From Psychrobacter sp. FME13 (GTDB lineage Bacteria > Pseudomonadota > Gammaproteobacteria > Pseudomonadales > Moraxellaceae): DNA of 64,000 nt. The translations under genes were made by a program, and so were the position numbers. Shown in pieces: positions 41,683 through 50,705 of this stretch; positions within the stretch are counted from its first letter, which is position 1; every line of letters begins with the position of its first letter. Location of the stretch: contig NZ_RRYV01000001.1 of assembly GCF_014861395.1 (NCBI RefSeq), positions 1 to 64,000 of the forward strand, written 5' to 3'. The notes beneath the pieces were generated by a model. That model made no database searches. It had not been told where the DNA came from and saw nothing but the letters and a program-made list of their open reading frames with translations.

Positions 41683-42019
41683 GATATAGCTCCTATACTT
41701 AAAAGGGATAAGCTTAAAATTCAGCTTTAATCGATACTGACAGAGGCTATATAATCACAACAACCTAAGTCTTACGCATCATTAGTTAAATAGATTGCCA
41801 CCTACATAAAGTGCTGACTACGTCTAAAAGCTATAGCAAATTTGTCTAGTCAGCTTTTATCCGCAAGCAACTCGTTGCTAGAATGCAATAAACCGGACAT
41901 TATACGCATGTTTAATGGATTAATAAAGCCCTGCCTCTCACTCTTCTGTAGAAAGTTGATAAAAAGTATCACAAATCTAGTAAGTAGTACATTTATATAT
42001 GAGTTGTTTTCTGGTGAAG
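41683..42019 (-). promoter_or_regulatory. yceD-rpmF intergenic with probable rpmF promoter
   Basis: On the minus strand TATAAT (41899-41904) lies 16 bp after TTATTA (41921-41926), with start near 41893 and a leader of about 200 nt before rpmF. The gap is far larger than the few tens of bases in most yceD-rpmF pairs, so L32 probably has an independent, leader-controlled transcript. No ORF was identified. Confidence 0.45.
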
Positions 42020-42625
42020 CTATAACTTACCTTTTAATGAGGCTAAAGCAGCGAAAGGATTCTCACTTTCTTCTTCCTCTGGAATTTCACCAAACTGCTC
42101 TACCATCATCTCACAATCATCATGCTTGGGTGCCATTGGTGTTTTCAGCAGAATTTCATCTTCAACTAATTTCTTGAATGGCAATAAACTCTCTGGTGAT
42201 TGCTCTGTAATGACTTCTTCAAGCAATAAATAATCTTGCTCTTCATCAACCAAGCGCACTTGGCTTTCTTTTTCGAGTAGAGCAATATTATAATCATCAG
42301 ATAATTCGATAGCCACTGGCTGCAAACAACGCTGACAAGTCAACCAAACATTACCCGTCAACGTAAATGCCAAGTGTAAGACATTGTTATGGCGGTATAA
42401 ATCAGCACTAATCGATATTTTCTTCTGTTCATGCTCAGTGCTCAGAATAGCCTCAAGACGTTTGAAAATGCTCGGCTCTACGTCTCCTGACCATTCGTAA
42501 CCAGTGTCTGCCCATTTGTCTAAAGAGATGTACTCAGGCATACCAGTAGATACAGGCACTTTTTTGTTGTCAGTGTGAGATTCTGAAAGCTTAGTTTCGG
42601 GAGTGCTTGACATGCGCGGCCTCAT
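42020..42625 (-). CDS. yceD: YceD family 23S rRNA accumulation protein (DUF177)
   Basis: YceD helps 23S rRNA and 50S accumulation. The 201-residue protein has the DUF177 core WLTCQRCLQPVAIELSDDYNIAL (CxxC at about 113-116) and DEQDYLLLEEVITEQSPESLLPFKKLVEDEILLKTPMAPKHDDCE, with the conserved PMAP.H..C end. Upstream of rpmF as in most gammaproteobacteria. The N-terminal ~40 residues are poorly conserved and the exact start is uncertain. Confidence 0.9.
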   Translation of the reverse strand: MRPRMSSTPETKLSESHTDNKKVPVSTGMPEYISLDKWADTGYEWSGDVEPSIFKRLEAILSTEHEQKKISISADLYRHNNVLHLAFTLTGNVWLTCQRCLQPVAIELSDDYNIALLEKESQVRLVDEEQDYLLLEEVITEQSPESLLPFKKLVEDEILLKTPMAPKHDDCEMMVEQFGEIPEEEESENPFAALASLKGKL

Positions 42626-42797
42626 TCGTCAAAACGGTGTATAATATTGCCTGCCATACTAACGGAAAGCACTAAATGACGCTAGCGCTAGTATGTTAAT
42701 ATTTTTGATATTGATACTATTTTATATGACCTATTTTTTATTTTTATAAAAAAGTCATAATTTCCATTTTATCACTTATTTGACTAGCCTCTTATTT

Positions 42798-43190
42798 ATG
42801 AACTCGTTTAATAATAAAACTGATTTTTCTAATTTGCTCTGTCCTTTAGAAGCAAAAATACTACTGCAGCGCCTCACAGAACTGATGCTTAATATTAAAC
42901 CTACCTCTATTAACTCATTAGAGTTTGCTAGGTATAAACACTTAGAAATATTAAAAAATGAATACCACCACCTATCCAGCTCCGAAGCTGTTGATAACAC
43001 CTTACAATTAACCGGACACAGCGAGCAACTAGCTACCGAGTGTCTTATCCAATTATTCAATACTTTATTTTCTGATCAGAATGTAATATTGGTTCGTAGC
43101 AAAGGAGAGCCTGAATACTTTCCTGCACAAAATAATGAACCTGCTAGAATTGAGTTTGCTCATGGCTTTTTTGCCAGTGCATTGCACGAA
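42798..43190 (+). pseudogene. epmC: EF-P hydroxylase gene, 5' fragment (broken by the island)
   Basis: The translated part ends ...ARIEFAHGFFASALHE, which matches the conserved EpmC/YfcM segment FAHG..AS..HE leading to the HExxH metal motif; host homology stops after codon GAA (43188-43190). The frame then runs into island sequence and ends at 43223 (LHTPLYRLTC). The 3' half lies 17.8 kb away at 60998-61354. The N-terminal part is longer than in E. coli. The ATG at 42798 is my choice; a TTG at 42780 is also in frame. EpmC hydroxylates the lysylated Lys of EF-P. This fragment lacks the active site and should be non-functional. Confidence 0.88.
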
Positions 43191-43223
43191 TTGCACACAC
43201 CTCTTTATAGGTTGACATGCTAG

Positions 43224-43551
43224 AAACCTCTTATTCTAATGGTGTACATATTGCATACCTTCATACCCATACCTCTAACTATTACTAACATATGTTATAG
43301 GCAGTCTATCCATTTTTTTAGCTAGAACATTCGGACGGTTCCACTTTATATGGACTATCAATAAAAACCGGCTCGATTCTCTGAGAATATTTATAGTCTC
43401 AAGAGACTATGTTTTGTTTGACCAATTTTATTCATAATAAATAAAAAAAAGGCAATGCAATAAGTGATTTAGACTTATTGCGCTGCCTTTTCATAACTTT
43501 AACCTTTGTCATCTGCTACTAGTTAAGAAGTTAGAATCGTCCAAGTCAACG
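43224..43551. other. left end of the island (non-coding)
   Basis: No gene. It contains a TTGACA/TCTAAT promoter-like pair (43212-43240, 17-bp spacer) reading rightward, a TGTACATATTGCA box (43243-43255), an ATAGTCTC-AA-GAGACTAT palindrome followed by GTTTTGTTT (43393-43419), and the regulator's terminator. A short untranslated RNA from about 43247 to 43420 is possible but unproven. Confidence 0.45.
43443..43491 (-). terminator. terminator of the island regulator gene
   Basis: On the minus strand a long stem (GGCA.CGCAATAAGT with ACTTATTGCA..TGCC) is followed by at least seven T. It lies 60 bp after the regulator stop. Confidence 0.85.
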
Positions 43552-44490
43552 CTACTTCATATTAAACAACCTTTCATGTTCGTCAATATAAGTAGCATTA
43601 GACATACACATCTCATACCAGCCCTTCCAGTAGCTATTATTTTTCTTTGAATACTTTGAGCTGTCCCAGATATCTTCAATCCAATGACTGTGTCTATATT
43701 TTTCAATAATCTTAATCGGATTCTCTCTTGCCCAAATAAGCTCGTTGTAATCTAGTTCTGATATTATTGCACCCTGAATTTTCAGAAGATGGTATCGGCA
43801 TAAATATTTTAGAGTTAAAGATAATAATGCTCGATCCTCAGAGCCTCCAATACCTACCTTTTCACTTATATGTACGCGAGTATCTAAAACCGAACCTCGC
43901 CAACTATCGTAGTGTTTGATGATTAATAATTCGCCATTTTCTGTATTATTACGAGCAAACCACAGTGCTTTAACTTCATCTTGATTATTGCCTTGTAATA
44001 ACCGTTTTGCATTGTCTTCGATATTAGATCCGAACTCAAAACTTTCTTTTTTATAGGGCTTGTCTTCATCATGAATTAGCCAGTCTGTTTGGCAGCCAAA
44101 GTATACTGCTAATTTTTCTAATTCATCAAACGATGGCTCTTTGCGCCCTTCAAACCAATCCTCAGTGATGCCTACATTATTGTATCCGAGCGCTTTAGCA
44201 ACCCTAGATATACTTGGGGTATGAAAGCTATCAGCTGCCTTAGCTTCACTCAAGATAAAATTCAGCTTACAAGATAATAGCTTTAAACGATCACTGCGTA
44301 AATGAGCATCAAAAAAACCTCTTAAATCTTTGATAGCTTCAATATAACTCCCTTCTTTACCTTCAAAAGATTTTTCTAATCGATACTGTGCTTCGGCATT
44401 AATTGAGCGGCCGCTAACTTTTGAGGCATCAGAGATAAGAGCTTTCAATTCAGTAGGAATTCTTAGATTAAACTGCACATTTTTTGACAT
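43552..44490 (-). CDS. Arc-like RHH / HTH transcriptional regulator
   Basis: A 312-residue DNA-binding protein with two different domains. Residues 1-50 (VQFNLRIPTELKALISDASKVSGRSINAEAQYRLEKSF) are an Arc-type ribbon-helix-helix. Residues about 80-145 (VAKALGYNNVGITEDWFEGRKEPSFDELEKLAVYFGCQTDWLIHDE) look like an XRE/phage-repressor-type helix-turn-helix. The C-terminal half (about 150-312) has no family I recognise and may sense a signal or bind a partner. It is divergent from the recombinase genes, 255 bp away, with the small RHH remnant between, so it probably controls them. Strongly A/T-rich. Confidence 0.72.
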   Translation of the reverse strand: MSKNVQFNLRIPTELKALISDASKVSGRSINAEAQYRLEKSFEGKEGSYIEAIKDLRGFFDAHLRSDRLKLLSCKLNFILSEAKAADSFHTPSISRVAKALGYNNVGITEDWFEGRKEPSFDELEKLAVYFGCQTDWLIHDEDKPYKKESFEFGSNIEDNAKRLLQGNNQDEVKALWFARNNTENGELLIIKHYDSWRGSVLDTRVHISEKVGIGGSEDRALLSLTLKYLCRYHLLKIQGAIISELDYNELIWARENPIKIIEKYRHSHWIEDIWDSSKYSKKNNSYWKGWYEMCMSNATYIDEHERLFNMK

Positions 44491-44588
44491 CTTTAAAGCC
44501 TAAATAAAATAATATTACCACATAGAACTTGTGGCGATGTTAGCATTATGCTAACATCGATTGTAATAAAATCAGTGGGGATGAATAC

Positions 44589-44734
44589 ATGTCAAATCAG
44601 AAAGTTCAGATGAATGTTCGAGTATCTAAGGAACTTAAGAGGTTTGCCCCGTCAGTGATGCAAAGAATCAGTTTCATTCATTGTCTCAATATATAGAAAA
44701 GCTTATTTTTAAAGCCAAGAACTCAACGAACTAG
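44589..44734 (+). pseudogene. small Arc-like RHH gene, frameshifted
   Basis: ATG at 44589 begins MSNQKVQMNVRVSKELKRF, a ribbon-helix-helix start, but the frame closes at 44696. In another frame, from about 44660, AKNQFHSLSQYIEKLIFKAK continues to a stop at 44732-44734, the typical second half. A one- or two-base frameshift near 44645-44660 therefore splits a protein of about 48 residues. GGGGA lies 6-7 bp before the ATG. It may have been the island's excision or repressor factor. Programmed frameshifting is less likely but not excluded. Confidence 0.6.
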
Positions 44735-44745
44735 AAAAAAATGAA

Positions 44746-46176
44746 ATGAGACCTTCTCTTAAAGACCTATTCGACTCTAGCGCAAAAGTAACTTACTTAA
44801 GTCGCTTTCAACTACAGAAAGTAGAATGGTCAAAAACTACTCAAGTTAATACGTATGTCTATCATTTTAACGCTCTAAATAGCTCGAATTACTTCTTTAA
44901 GATGCCTGTTATCATTCAGTCAGATGGCCTTCCTTGGAAAGTAGGTAATCTATATCTATTGGGTCAACTGGACACCCCCACTCTTTCAAACATGAAGACA
45001 TTATCTGCAAGAGCTATTCATTTAAAATACTTTCTTCAGTATTTAGAACATACTAACCAACATTTTTTAGACTTACCTACCCAGTATCAGCAAAGAGTTC
45101 CACGCAAGTTTAGAGCTTTTCTACAGATTGTAATAGAGCAGCATGGCTTTAATGCTGAGTACATTAATAACATTCTGTCGTCTATTGCTAATTTCTATAA
45201 TTATATACAGTATCAAGCTCTTGTATCTCCATCTGATATAGAAAATAAGCCTTTCAGAGAAAGGAAGGTTTCCATACCTATTTATAATAATGTAGGACTA
45301 TCTAGAAATATTAGTGTTATTACGAACGATCTTAAGTTAAAAAGCAGTAGGAAACCAATCCCATCACTAGGAAAACTAAGGGACGGCGGTAGTCTGCGTC
45401 CCTTAAGCTTTGAAGAGCAAATTATAGTTTCTAATGCATTTGATGAAAGCTATGCCTCAATAGAACTAGAGCTAATGATGCTAGTTGCTCTTAAAACAGG
45501 GGCTAGGCAACAAAGTGTCTGCACTCTGTCAATAGGCTGTATCAAAAGTGCTTTGAGTTTTTTGGAAAGCAACTCTAATTTGGAACAAGCTGTAATAAAT
45601 ACAGGATATAAATATAAATCTGACTCAAAAGGCGGAAGGATAAATCGTTTGATATTTCCGAAAAATTTGATTCATCGCTTATTAACATATATTGAGTGCG
45701 AGCGAGCCGAATATAGGAGGAGAAAGTTAAATAGTTTTTATGGTGATACTGAAGATAATTATGTGTTCTTAACTAGAGACGGTAACCCTTATCTGACTGC
45801 TGAAAGAGAACTTGCAGATCGCAATAACTCTAAGTCAATTTGGAATACCAAAGCGCCAGTTATGGCCCCAAAGAATGGACAATCCTTAAGAAATGAACTT
45901 ACAAGATTCATTGAAAAGATACAAAAAACTGAACCGGATTTTCAAAAATTCTCTTTTCACGACTTGCGTGCAACATATGGAATGAATATTGTCAGAAACC
46001 TTAGAGATAAAGACTACCCTGATTCTAAAATATTTGATCATGTGAGACAAAGACTAAATCATAGACAATTAAGCACTACGGAATCTTACCTTAAATTTGA
46101 CTCTGAAATTAACGAATTTATGGATATTCAAGAAACCTTTGGAATAACTTTTGATAAGGATACAGGACATGTCTAA
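44746..46176 (+). CDS. tyrosine recombinase, first of the island trio
   Basis: Site-specific integrase-like protein, 476 residues, with a complete catalytic set: Arg in KTGARQQSV (about 254), a Lys in YKSDSKGGRINRLIFP (about 293-295), His-x-x-Arg in SFHDLRATYGM (about 407), and the last His and nucleophilic Tyr in LNHRQLSTTESYLKF (Tyr about 444). The N-terminal ~180 residues form the arm/core-binding region. It has no good ribosome-binding site. Overlaps the next gene by 8 bp (ATGTCTAA). Resembles TnpA of Tn554 or the GmtY type, which must be tested by HMM. Confidence 0.85.
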   Translation: MRPSLKDLFDSSAKVTYLSRFQLQKVEWSKTTQVNTYVYHFNALNSSNYFFKMPVIIQSDGLPWKVGNLYLLGQLDTPTLSNMKTLSARAIHLKYFLQYLEHTNQHFLDLPTQYQQRVPRKFRAFLQIVIEQHGFNAEYINNILSSIANFYNYIQYQALVSPSDIENKPFRERKVSIPIYNNVGLSRNISVITNDLKLKSSRKPIPSLGKLRDGGSLRPLSFEEQIIVSNAFDESYASIELELMMLVALKTGARQQSVCTLSIGCIKSALSFLESNSNLEQAVINTGYKYKSDSKGGRINRLIFPKNLIHRLLTYIECERAEYRRRKLNSFYGDTEDNYVFLTRDGNPYLTAERELADRNNSKSIWNTKAPVMAPKNGQSLRNELTRFIEKIQKTEPDFQKFSFHDLRATYGMNIVRNLRDKDYPDSKIFDHVRQRLNHRQLSTTESYLKFDSEINEFMDIQETFGITFDKDTGHV

Positions 46177-48130
46177 TAAATTCTGTAGTAGACCACTTAT
46201 TGAACTAAATAATGAAGTAATGTCGAAAATCCCTTATCCTCAATATTCAGTTGTTGTGGGCTTAATTGCTGATGGAACAACGTTTAAAATAGATATCGGT
46301 AGAATATGCTATACCAGTAGAAAAAAAGATTCTGGCAGTTCACTGCATAATTCTAAGCGTTATACGTCTAGTTTAGTTGATAAATCAACATTATCTATGG
46401 AACGTATCAAATGGCTAAGAAAATATTTGTTAAATCTTTTTGAGAAGGGTTTGAGAAGTGAAACAGTACGCGGCATACTCTACACGCTGAGGTATTTTAT
46501 AAATTTTTGTGATTTCAAAGGGTCTAAACCTCTTACCCTTAATGACTTAATATCAAACTATAAATATTATCAAGTACATTTGTATCAGAAGAGTCGCTTA
46601 AGTGGTAAAAAAGGTGCAAGCTCTAGTACTCTCTACCATAAATTAAGTACTGCCAGAGATTTTATACAAATCGCTTTCAATTTATCAAATTCAGATATAA
46701 CGAGACTAATTCCAAAACACCGTTATACAGGTTCTGTCAAAAAGGAAAGACAGTCCTCCCAAAAAGATTTTAAAAAATACATACAGACGTGTATCACGTA
46801 TTTTAATGAATTTTCTGATGCTCTACTAAATAAGAGATATCCTATACCCATTACCACTCCAAATTCAACCAATAAGAATCTATACTGGGACTCAGGAAAC
46901 TCTCAGGGAATCAAGTACTTACCCAACTGTTTTGACCATAATGGAGTACCTTTACCTTTCGATCAAGTTAAATATGATTTATCACGTTATTTCATTAATG
47001 AAGAATCTCAAAAATCATACTATAAAAAAACCTTCATAGATCATAGAAATGAGTGGATAAATGAAGAATTAAGTTCTAAAAAAGTTTACGCCTACAATCT
47101 ATGCACAGCTTGCTTTTATCACATATATCTTGCTTTTACAGCTGCTAATATTCAACCTACACTTGATTTAAAAATATCTGATTTAGATATAGACAGTCTA
47201 GGTCTAAAGACTTTTGCTAAAAAACATAAATATCGATCTGGTAGAGATGTTGAATTTTCTGCTCCTACTCAGCTTAAACGTTACCTTATTAAATATTTAA
47301 GACTTAGAGATTGGGTGGATAACCTTGGTCTTGAAACAGAACATAATGAATACTTATTTCTAAGGATAGGAGAGAATTATCAACCAAAGCGTTTTGCACG
47401 TGATTGCACGAAATCAATTACTGGGAAATCTATTCTTTTTAAAGATGTAAACATAGTATCTTCTAAGGATATTAGGAATTTGTGCGCTGAATATTTTGTT
47501 AAACACTCTAGAGGAAATTTATCACTAGTAGCGAGAAAACTAAATAACTCTTTAGCCACAGTAGCCATAGCATATACTGCAATCGACATAGTGTCTCAAT
47601 CGATTGAAATGAACCAGTATCATGAGAAAATAAGTTCCAAAATACTTACATCTAATCGAATTAATAAGCAATCTATACCCGTGAAACTTTCGACTCACTA
47701 CGATAGTGAGAGGATACCCGCTGGATCTTGTTCTAACATATCAAACAAAGAACCTTTAAAAGCGGAAGGATTCAATAGCAAAGCTCCTAATCCTTCATGT
47801 GCAACTTTTGAGAGCTGTCTATTCTGTGAGTTTTTTTCAGTGCATCTGGATTTTGAAGACATACATAAATTGTTAAGTCTTAAAGAAGCTTTACTTAAAT
47901 CGTCTTTAATTCGTAATGATCCTGAACATCATGTTATCGTTATAAAACCATCATTAGACAGAATTGATGAAATCATTAATTATCTAAAAAACGAAAATGA
48001 TAATATAACTGACCTAATCGATGAGGCAAATCATCAAATAAATATGAATATCTACAATAAGTATTGGAGCAAACATATAAATTTTCTGATAAAAGCTTTA
48101 AAGTCTAACCAAATGTCGATAAAGCTATGA
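46169..48130 (+). CDS. tyrosine recombinase-like protein with degraded active site, second of the trio
   Basis: 653 residues from the ATG at 46169, with AAGGA about 8 bp upstream; a TTG at 46151 is an alternative. The C-terminal half has the recombinase fold, but box I reads FTAANIQPTLDLKISDL (no Arg), box II reads SKDIRNL (the His lost, Arg kept), and the final box is LNNSLATVAIAYTAI (His replaced by Asn, Tyr kept). It is probably not catalytic by itself and may assist the other two. A Cys cluster CX5CX2C (about 548-556), with nearby His, suggests a zinc site, as in TnpB-like proteins of Tn554. Stop overlaps the next ATG by 4 bp. Confidence 0.75.
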   Translation: MSNKFCSRPLIELNNEVMSKIPYPQYSVVVGLIADGTTFKIDIGRICYTSRKKDSGSSLHNSKRYTSSLVDKSTLSMERIKWLRKYLLNLFEKGLRSETVRGILYTLRYFINFCDFKGSKPLTLNDLISNYKYYQVHLYQKSRLSGKKGASSSTLYHKLSTARDFIQIAFNLSNSDITRLIPKHRYTGSVKKERQSSQKDFKKYIQTCITYFNEFSDALLNKRYPIPITTPNSTNKNLYWDSGNSQGIKYLPNCFDHNGVPLPFDQVKYDLSRYFINEESQKSYYKKTFIDHRNEWINEELSSKKVYAYNLCTACFYHIYLAFTAANIQPTLDLKISDLDIDSLGLKTFAKKHKYRSGRDVEFSAPTQLKRYLIKYLRLRDWVDNLGLETEHNEYLFLRIGENYQPKRFARDCTKSITGKSILFKDVNIVSSKDIRNLCAEYFVKHSRGNLSLVARKLNNSLATVAIAYTAIDIVSQSIEMNQYHEKISSKILTSNRINKQSIPVKLSTHYDSERIPAGSCSNISNKEPLKAEGFNSKAPNPSCATFESCLFCEFFSVHLDFEDIHKLLSLKEALLKSSLIRNDPEHHVIVIKPSLDRIDEIINYLKNENDNITDLIDEANHQINMNIYNKYWSKHINFLIKALKSNQMSIKL

Positions 48131-50172
48131 ATAAAATACACATGCGTGAATCAGTTGTTAAAGAAATCCAACCTATAGCCAAAGCACTCATCAGCAATCC
48201 TTCAAAAGATTTAGTTGTAACTCTTTCAAAAGAAGGAAGGCCTTTATCTGTATTTTCTGATGACACTTGGGATTGCAGCGCTACTAGCAATACTCTGAAA
48301 ACATTAAATTTTCGATCTAAAATTCAAAAACTCTCTCCAGTTAGCAAGGTTAAAGATGATGACTTTAATTTAGCAGTTAGGTTTCTAAAAGTATTTTCCT
48401 TGAATTGGATTTGTGAAGTCAATGGATGCTCCATGTCAAAACTTAATAGTGACTTGGATGCTTTATCGTTTTTGGTTAGTTACTGTTTAAATAGTAACAT
48501 TGCTCTGAATAAAATATTTACCGACCCTAAAGCTATTGATTTTGTTATTGAAAACAACTCATCAGAAAAGCAAATAGGTTTGAGATTAGGAAAAATTCAA
48601 AGGGTTGTTGACACAATGCTTTCCTTAATTAACAACGGGTTTTGGTCAGAACTAAGCCCTTCTGCTAGTTTTATGAAAAAACTAATAAAGACTAGAAAAA
48701 CATTTCCTGAAACTACACCAAGTATTCAAACTTTAATTATTCCTTCTAGTATTTATCAAGCCCTTCTAAAAGATGCCATTGAAGATTTGAGCCTATTCGT
48801 TGAATATATACATGAAATAGAATATGTTTTTTCTGCCCGCAGTAAAGTAAGAGACGAGGTACTAAATAATACACTTAATATAGATGAAACTACTTCTTCA
48901 AGAAAGCTCACTCAATCGGAAAAGCTATCAATAACCTATAAGTGGAATCAATTTGTAAAATCAGACGTAGACACAACTCTTATACTAGGAGCCCTAGCAA
49001 GTTTAGGGCTCATTCAGGAGGCTAATTGGGGTGGTTTAGTAAAGTCTTTAGCTTATATACAGATAAAGAGCGCTATTATTATAGCTGCATTCACAGGTAT
49101 GCGTAAAAATGAAATTTTAGCCATACCTTTTAACGGGTTAAGCTATATACATACTAATGAAGGTAACTTACCTGTTATCTGGTCAACCACAACTAAGCTT
49201 GAAAGTAATGGAGTTCCAAGATTTACTAAATGGGCTACAGGTTCAATAGTAGAAAATGCTTTCAAAGCCAGTAAATTTATTACTAAAGGAGTTTTATGTT
49301 GGTCAGATAGTCGAAGTAAAACAGAACTAGATGAAAGCAAATTACCGTTATTTATTTCAATTGAGCAGGGTAAATCTGGAAAACAACATCCTTATTTTGA
49401 ATATACCACGCCAACATTCGGTGGCCATTTATTCAAAGAAATTTTGATTAAACAAGAGCTTCTAGTTTCAGAACAAGATATAGCAGAACTTAGTTGGTTT
49501 TTATATGGTGACCAAATATCTGATAAAGTTAAATTAGGTCAACCTTGGCCATTAGCTTTTCATCAATTTAGACGTTCTCTAGCTGTTTACGCAGCTTCAA
49601 GCGGTTATGTTTCATATCCAACTCTGAAGTCACAACTGAAGCATATCAGCATGGTAATGACAGTCTACTATTCGAACTCGAACTCCAGAGCTATAAATAT
49701 TCTAGGCGATGGAGCAGAAGTAAAAGCCATGAAAAAAGAATGGCAGGACGCCCAATCAAGAACAGAGTCAGACGACTTATATAAAGTATTAAAAAGGGAA
49801 GTAATACTTACAGGAGCTGCTGGAAAAGGCTTACAGTCTAAAAAATCAGATAATAAACTCCCTAAATTTTTAGGAAGTAGAAAAGAAACTAAGAAAGCTA
49901 TAAAAAATGGCAAAATACGTTACCGCTCAACTCTGGTAGGAGGATGTATGTCCATTACGCCTTGCGATAAAGGTGCTGGCATCTTAGCATCGGCTTGTAT
50001 AAGCTGTGAAAATGCAGTATTTTTGCCAGAGTCCCAAAGTAGCTTATTGCAAACTAAGGAATTCTATGAGTCTCAGATTAGCTTAGAGATTCCAAAACGT
50101 GTGCGTCATGAGTACGAAACGAGTATAAAAAAGATTGACAGTTTTCTTTCAGTACTAATATCAAATACTTAG
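48127..50172 (+). CDS. tyrosine recombinase-like protein, third of the trio
   Basis: 681 residues. Box I AAFTGMRKNEILAIPF (Arg about 325), box II LAFHQFRRSLAVYAAS (His about 476, Arg about 479), and final LKHISMVMTVYYS (His about 502, Tyr about 511) are intact, so the protein can be active. A long N-terminal region (1-300) is unlike simple integrases. The C-terminus has a Cys group (GGCMSITPC ... ACISCEN, about 609-634), a likely zinc ribbon. Translation is coupled to the previous gene by the ATGA overlap. TTG/ATG-rich A/T sequence suggests recent acquisition. Confidence 0.82.
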   Translation: MNKIHMRESVVKEIQPIAKALISNPSKDLVVTLSKEGRPLSVFSDDTWDCSATSNTLKTLNFRSKIQKLSPVSKVKDDDFNLAVRFLKVFSLNWICEVNGCSMSKLNSDLDALSFLVSYCLNSNIALNKIFTDPKAIDFVIENNSSEKQIGLRLGKIQRVVDTMLSLINNGFWSELSPSASFMKKLIKTRKTFPETTPSIQTLIIPSSIYQALLKDAIEDLSLFVEYIHEIEYVFSARSKVRDEVLNNTLNIDETTSSRKLTQSEKLSITYKWNQFVKSDVDTTLILGALASLGLIQEANWGGLVKSLAYIQIKSAIIIAAFTGMRKNEILAIPFNGLSYIHTNEGNLPVIWSTTTKLESNGVPRFTKWATGSIVENAFKASKFITKGVLCWSDSRSKTELDESKLPLFISIEQGKSGKQHPYFEYTTPTFGGHLFKEILIKQELLVSEQDIAELSWFLYGDQISDKVKLGQPWPLAFHQFRRSLAVYAASSGYVSYPTLKSQLKHISMVMTVYYSNSNSRAINILGDGAEVKAMKKEWQDAQSRTESDDLYKVLKREVILTGAAGKGLQSKKSDNKLPKFLGSRKETKKAIKNGKIRYRSTLVGGCMSITPCDKGAGILASACISCENAVFLPESQSSLLQTKEFYESQISLEIPKRVRHEYETSIKKIDSFLSVLISNT

Positions 50173-50183
50173 GAATGAACGAT

Positions 50184-50603
50184 ATGCAAATTAGCAAAGC
50201 TGAACAAGCTTATTGGAAAGCCTTAGAGCGTTTGAAAAATAATACAGCCAAGGTTGTTGATACTAAGTCTTCACGATTCAAATTCACTAAGGATTCTGTA
50301 GGTAGAGAGGCTGGTAAAGGAAAAGGATATGTTCGTAATGAAAGATATCCAGAACTATGCCAAGCAATAAAAGATGCAGAAGAAAATCGTGGAAAACTTG
50401 CTCAAAAAACACCTAACGATACTGCTAAGCTAAAATACGAAAAAGAGCTTAAATTAAAAGCGAGGTTGAAGTATGACACACTTAAAAAAGAATACGATCT
50501 TCTGATGCAGGATTATCTTAATATTTTAAGACAAAATTTTGAGCTTCAATCAGAACTAGCAGACTCTTCTAATACTATATTAGTTAAAGGATCTGACAAT
50601 TAG
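50184..50603 (+). CDS. small coiled-coil protein of the recombinase operon (TnpC/GmtX-like)
   Basis: About 139 residues. I prefer the ATG at 50184 because AGGA lies 9 bp before it; the ATG at 50175 follows the AGGA by one base. The N-terminal half is basic with SRFKFTKDSVGREAGKGKGYVRN, an HTH-like stretch seen in KfrA- and TnpC-type proteins. The C-terminal half is a long charged coiled coil (KYEKELKLKARLKYDTLKKEYDLLMQDYLN). Its place after three recombinases, 11 bp from the stop, matches Tn554 tnpC and gamma-mobile-trio gmtX. Function in orientation or DNA binding is inferred. Confidence 0.7.
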   Translation: MQISKAEQAYWKALERLKNNTAKVVDTKSSRFKFTKDSVGREAGKGKGYVRNERYPELCQAIKDAEENRGKLAQKTPNDTAKLKYEKELKLKARLKYDTLKKEYDLLMQDYLNILRQNFELQSELADSSNTILVKGSDN

Positions 50604-50705
50604 TTTAACCTTACCCTCACTCAACTGAGATATATTTTAGCGATATAGCTTACTATAACGTTATTTGGCATAATACAGTAATTGAGATATTTTATAAGAA
50701 TTTTT

